A stretch of 64,000 nt of DNA from Ichthyophis bannanicus. Taxonomy: Eukaryota; Chordata; Amphibia; Gymnophiona; Ichthyophiidae. Where the stretch lies: assembly GCA_033557465.1 (NCBI GenBank), contig CM066033.1:17919080-17983079 (forward strand). Direction: 5' to 3'. Shown here piece by piece: positions 60,895 through 64,000 of this stretch. Numbering within the stretch: position 1 is the stretch's first letter; each line of letters opens with the position of its first letter. A program made the translations under genes and the position numbers. The notes beneath the pieces are model-generated. The model saw nothing but the letters and a program-made list of their open reading frames with translations, had not been told where the DNA came from and did no database searches.

Positions 60895-62462
60895 CCCCCT
60901 ACCAAACCCTTCCCAGTAACCTGGACAGGCATCGTAGCTGAAGGAGCAGGATTCCTATTACAGGTGGAGAAATCCGCCACCCGTGGATCCTCAAGTGGCA
61001 CAGCAGAATCAAACGGCTGAGGCCAACCAGTCTTCCGCCGCCGGGGATCCCGTGCAGAAAACCCCTCAGAGCCGGAAACATCCAAAGACAGTGGATCAGC
61101 AGTATGCTGAAAAGGAACCGCCGAATACTGCTGCCTCTCTACAACACCCCCTCCAATCGAGGGGCATGAAAAAGAAGCTCCCTCTGTGCTTAAAGAGTGC
61201 CGTCGAAAATCCCGCAGCAAATCAGAAGATGGGGAAGGTCGTTCTGCAGACTTCCTGGGTTTCCCGGAAGCGTCAGTACCCATTACTCGGCGGCCATCTT
61301 GTGATTGTAATCTGGCTGGGGGAAGTCCTACAGGCAGCTCCTGCAACGACCTCACTTCCGTAATGACGTCATCAGAAAGACCCCGGCGGCCATCTTGCGA
61401 TTGTAAGCTGGCTGGGGGAAGTCCTCCAGGCAGCTCCTGCAACGACCTCACTTCCTTAGTGACGTCATCAGAAAGACCCCGGCGGCCATCTTGGATGGTC
61501 CCTTCAGTGTTACACGACTGTTGGTGAGCCACCAGGATCAACGGAGCACCCTGGGGACGTGCAGGAACAATCTGGGCAGACAGCATTTCGGAGGGAGGAA
61601 CCAGCGCATTCACAACATCACAACCATCACCCTGCTGCAGGTAAGACACAGGACATCCAGGAAATGCTTTAGAAGAGGAAGGCAGGGAACGGGTGGTAGA
61701 CTTCCCAGGAACTAGAATGGGAGAGGGCATACTTCTAGAGGAGGATGGACCCCCCTGCTGACCCACCCCCGGGGGCCTCCCCTGGACTGCAGGTATCTTC
61801 CAACGATTATAATTCTGGTAAACTTCGGCAAGGGACCCACAACCCTGGTTCTGATAGTACTCAATCTCCAAGTACTTGGCCTTCAGGGCCCGCTTTACCC
61901 CCTTCCGATAGGTAGCATAGGCCACCCATTCCTCCCCTGGAATGGTGGCCTGCAGGCTCTCCAGGTGGGAGAGCTGGGCTTGCAGCTGGGCCGCCTCCTC
62001 CTGGAGACCCCGAAGCCGTCGCACTGCCGCCACGATGTCATCTGGGGCCCTAGCTGACTGCTGGTAGGACGGCAGGCCCGACCCCCCGTCCTCATCCTCA
62101 CTGGAGGAGATAGAGGCCTCCTCCAGGACCCAATGTGGAGGGGGGAACCTGCCTCCTCCAGTTCTATACTCCACGGTCCTCCAGGGTCTCCCCAGGGCCT
62201 CTCCCTGCTGCCACCCAGCCTCCACACCCTGCCTGGGGAGGAGACAGGAGCCTCCTCCCTGGGGTAGCGGGCCCAAACCTCCATACCTGTGGGTCCCTCC
62301 TTCCTGACCAGGTGCAGTCCTACCTGGGGAGTCCCCCTCCTGGGGCTCCAGCTGTTCCAGGTTGCCAGTTTCTCCATCCACTGTCCGAGTAGGAGGCCCA
62401 CCAGGCTTGGCAGGTCTCTGGGCCTGGGCCTCCCTTGCTGGAGGTGGCCCAGGGCCCGACAT
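60675..62462 (-). CDS. Upstream ORF (595 aa) of the Tx1-type LINE, unknown function
   Basis: Open from ATG 62462 to a stop at 60675, overlapping the ORF1 start by about 220 nt in another frame. It has a Pro/Gly-rich start, an acidic patch (ASISSSEDEDGGSG), then a predicted helical stretch (VRRLRGLQEEAAQLQAQLSHLESL), a Tyr-rich piece (YLEIEYYQNQGCG), and a 32-residue repeat (SLQELP.GLPPA.LQSQDGRR) encoded by the 96-bp monomers. I recognise no domain. It may be a real ORF0-like protein, or a frame left open by GC-rich promoter sequence. Confidence 0.4.
   Translation of the reverse strand: MSGPGPPPAREAQAQRPAKPGGPPTRTVDGETGNLEQLEPQEGDSPGRTAPGQEGGTHRYGGLGPLPQGGGSCLLPRQGVEAGWQQGEALGRPWRTVEYRTGGGRFPPPHWVLEEASISSSEDEDGGSGLPSYQQSARAPDDIVAAVRRLRGLQEEAAQLQAQLSHLESLQATIPGEEWVAYATYRKGVKRALKAKYLEIEYYQNQGCGSLAEVYQNYNRWKIPAVQGRPPGVGQQGGPSSSRSMPSPILVPGKSTTRSLPSSSKAFPGCPVSYLQQGDGCDVVNALVPPSEMLSAQIVPARPQGAPLILVAHQQSCNTEGTIQDGRRGLSDDVTKEVRSLQELPGGLPPASLQSQDGRRGLSDDVITEVRSLQELPVGLPPARLQSQDGRRVMGTDASGKPRKSAERPSPSSDLLRDFRRHSLSTEGASFSCPSIGGGVVERQQYSAVPFQHTADPLSLDVSGSEGFSARDPRRRKTGWPQPFDSAVPLEDPRVADFSTCNRNPAPSATMPVQVTGKGLVGGWLVGRTPLLWLPSRPLESYRALAQYVLRWLTGAGGVLEGGERGRMGAALSFLQSPGGRGGRKVLVSCHCGRG
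61288..61493 (-). promoter_or_regulatory. Tandem 96-bp promoter-like monomers with YY1 and CRE sites
   Basis: Two full units (61288-61383, 61384-61479) and the first 14 bp of a third (61480-61493). Each starts, on the plus strand, CGGCGGCCATCTTG. In element sense this is CAAGATGGCCGCCG, a match to the YY1 site found at the start of mammalian L1. Each full unit also has TGACGTCA (61364-61371 and 61460-61467), a perfect CRE/ATF palindrome, and an ETS-like ACTTCC core. In the LINE the units lie upstream of ORF1. Confidence 0.7.
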
Positions 62463-62521
62463 CCAGGCACAGGCAGAAAAAGGAACTGCTCCCTAGCAGG
62501 AGCTCTGCACAACTGATCCTC

Positions 62522-63970
62522 TCAGTACGACAGCCAAACAGGAAGTGGGTGGAGCTGCCACTCGTGGGGCTGCAGAATCCTGCTCAATCTGTCCGCCAGG
62601 TAGTATTCCTGGCCAGGGAGATAGACTGCCCTGAGGAGCATGTGGTGCTGCAGGGCAAAGGAACAAAGGTTCTGGGCCTCTCGACAAAGGAGCTGGGAAC
62701 CCATCCCGCCCTGTTTGTTCACATAAAACATGGCAACCTGGTTGTCGGTCTGGATCAGAACAGACTGATGTGCCAGGGAAGCAAGAAAGGCTTTGAGAGC
62801 CAAGCGGATAGCTCTGAGTTCCAGTAGATTGATCTGCTGGGCCGCCTCCCAAGGAGACCAGAGGCCCTGGGTGCACTTGTCTAGACAATGAGCTCCCCAG
62901 CCCTGTAGAGAGGCATCGGTGGTTAGCACCACCGAGTATCCAGGCATCTGAAAGGGTATCCCCCTCAGTAGGTTGGGTGGATGCAGCCACCAGCTGAGGG
63001 AGGTCATGAAGGGTTTGGACAGCTGGATCCTGTCCTTGAGGCTGCCTGAGGCCTGTGACCACTCAGTCCGAAGGCACCACTGCGCAGGACGCATGTGGAG
63101 CCTGGCATTGAGAGTTACTTGCACAGTCGATGCCATGTGGCCTAGAAGCCTCAGGCAGAGTCTGGCGGAGACCTGTGACCTGCTTAGAAACTGGTTGGCT
63201 AAGTCCATCAGCCGCTGTGCTCTGCCTACTGGTAAGAATGCTGTGGCCAGCTGAGAATCCAACCTGGCTCCGATGAACTTCTGGGAGGGGAGCAAAGTGG
63301 ACTTTGCGAAGTTTATGACAAATCCTACTTTTTGGAGCAGAGCAACGGTCCTGAGGGTGGCTTGTCGAGCCTCCTGGCAGGTCTGACCTCTTATGAGCCA
63401 GTCGTCCAGGTAGGGAAAGACAAAGATGCCCTGATTTCTCAGGTAGGCCGCAACCACTGCCAGGCACTTGGTAAAGACTCTGGGAGCGGAGGTTAGGCCA
63501 AAAGGCAGTACTCTGTACTGATAATGGTTTCCTCCCACAATGAACCTGAGGTACTTTCTGTGGTCTGGATGAATGAGGATGTGAGTGTAAACATCCTTTA
63601 GATCTAAGGAGCATAGCCAATCTCCCTGCTGGAGGTAGGGCAGAAGAGTTCCAAGAGTAAGCATCTTGAACTTTCTTTCTCCAGGAACTTGTTTAGGTTC
63701 CGGAGATCTAGAATGGGTCGAAGGCCACCGGTTCTTTTGGGTATTAGGAAATACCTGGAGTAGAAGCCGTGACCCTGGAAGTGAGGAGGCACAGGCTCCA
63801 CCGCCCCGTCCACCAACAGACTTTGCAACTCCTGAAGGCGAAGGTCTGTATGCAGGGGAGGCCTCAGGGGCTCCCCTGGAAAGTAAGGTGGGGGCAGTTG
63901 GTGAAAATGCAGTGCATAGCCCTTCTGAATGATGTCCAACACCCAACTGTCCTTGGTTATTAGGGGCCAC
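62522..63970 (-). pseudogene. DIRS g reverse transcriptase and RNase H, largely open
   Basis: A 482-codon open frame. A frame-shifted copy of the palm start (LIPKRTGGLRPILDLRNLNKFLEKE, 63604-63942) shows an early indel near 63690. The main frame gives FKMLTLGTLLPYLQQGDWLCSLDLKDVYTHILIHPDHRKYLRF, YQYRVLPFGLTSAPRVFTKCLAVVAAYLRNQGIFVFPYLDDWLI (YLDD intact), FVINFAKSTLLPSQKFIGARLD, LLGHMASTVQVTLNARLHMR, VVLTTDASLQGWGAH (RNase H Asp), INLLELRAIRLAL (Glu), VLIQTDNQVAMFYVNKQGG (Asp), and LADRLSRILQPHEW. It ends where the Tx1 LINE begins. Confidence 0.85.
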
Positions 63971-64000
63971 TGGTGGGCAAACAGGGCTAGGCGGCCTCCG

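Larger units (their letters stand above)
53709..62540 (-). mobile_element. Tx1-type LINE, nearly intact, inserted in DIRS g
   Basis: It spans the gap between the two DIRS g halves. The minus-strand order is 5' region with promoter-like monomers (61288-61493), upstream ORF (62462-60675), ORF1 with three CCHC knuckles (60894-58050, one frameshift), ORF2 (58047-54652), and a G-rich 3' UTR of about 0.9 kb (54651-53709). An AATAAA lies near the 3' end (plus TTTATT at about 53726) but there is no long poly(A). The base composition is much more GC-rich than the surrounding DNA. Exact ends and target duplication are uncertain by about 20 bp. Confidence 0.85.
49361..64000 (-). mobile_element. DIRS-type retrotransposon g, split by BovB, hAT MITE and Tx1 LINE
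   Basis: The terminus is TTACTCACTTGTAACAGG (49363), continuing after the BovB insertion at 51491 (TCAATCCTCACATATGGG), with the inner inverted terminal repeat at 51718-51800. The recombinase lies at 51947-52880, a connecting region at 53430-53708, and RT plus RNase H at 62522-63970; the 5' part is beyond the window. The two halves belong together: RNase H ends RLSRILQPHEWQLHP at about 62545, and the next expected residues, VVQQIFLKWGLPSIDLFA, start at 53708. The Tx1 LINE separates them. Confidence 0.85.

Noticed and set aside
1..64000. CRISPR arrays, operons, Shine-Dalgarno sites, rRNA genes
   Set aside because: No regularly spaced repeats with unique spacers, no bacterial gene organisation and no rRNA sequence were seen. 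The only tRNA-like sequence is the SINE head.

Overview
The window is vertebrate nuclear DNA built almost entirely of transposable elements. The only recognisable host-type gene is one C2H2 zinc-finger exon (10630-12101, minus), with decayed fingers around it. The mix of families is BovB-type RTE, CR1, L2, a Tx1-type LINE, many DIRS-type tyrosine-recombinase retrotransposons, hAT transposons, a tRNA-headed SINE and LTRs. That mix, and the style of the zinc-finger exon, fit an amphibian, most likely a caecilian. The organism is an inference, not shown by any single sequence here.

Layout. 1-1182: right part of an LTR. 1183-4271: zinc-finger relics cut by short copies of a LINE with a restriction-like-endonuclease (REL-endo) tail, plus one SINE. 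4272-9190: a BovB-type LINE split by a 1.6 kb LTR (6579-8175, TSD GTAT) that carries an unfamiliar reading frame. 9191-12101: zinc-finger gene and decayed fingers with two more REL-endo LINE scraps. 12438-19420: two CR1 copies, a small palindromic DNA element, an L2 fragment and a third LTR. 19420-25105: plus-strand DIRS material with a SINE, a CR1 tail and an L2 nested in it. 25106-44370: a deep nest in which a CR1 is split by a BovB copy (itself split by an L2), a second L2, and a hAT element with 8-bp TSD CTCTATAC (30966-44116). The hAT carries two DIRS elements joined end to end. 44570-64000: three more DIRS copies stacked on each other. The last is interrupted by a BovB copy with a 32-bp TSD, a 348-bp hAT MITE with an 8-bp TSD, and a nearly intact Tx1-type LINE of about 8.8 kb.

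How the parts work together. Autonomous families supply reverse transcriptases and recombinases, and smaller passengers depend on them. The SINE has an L2-like 3' hairpin, a DIRS derivative keeps gag but no pol, and the hAT MITE needs a hAT transposase. The Tx1 LINE is the youngest-looking element: a long upstream ORF, promoter-like 96-bp monomers with YY1 and CRE sites, ORF1 with three zinc knuckles and an open 1131-aa EN-RT ORF2.

The observation I rate highest is in the left 12 kb. Several copies of the REL-endo LINE, each truncated at a different 5' position, sit in the same orientation at the same spot: inside the TGEKP linker codons of C2H2 zinc-finger sequence. This looks like a sequence-specific retrotransposon that uses the zinc-finger linker as its target. 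A second candidate is a reading frame conserved between two diverged LTRs (7065-7822 plus and about 15856-16226 minus).
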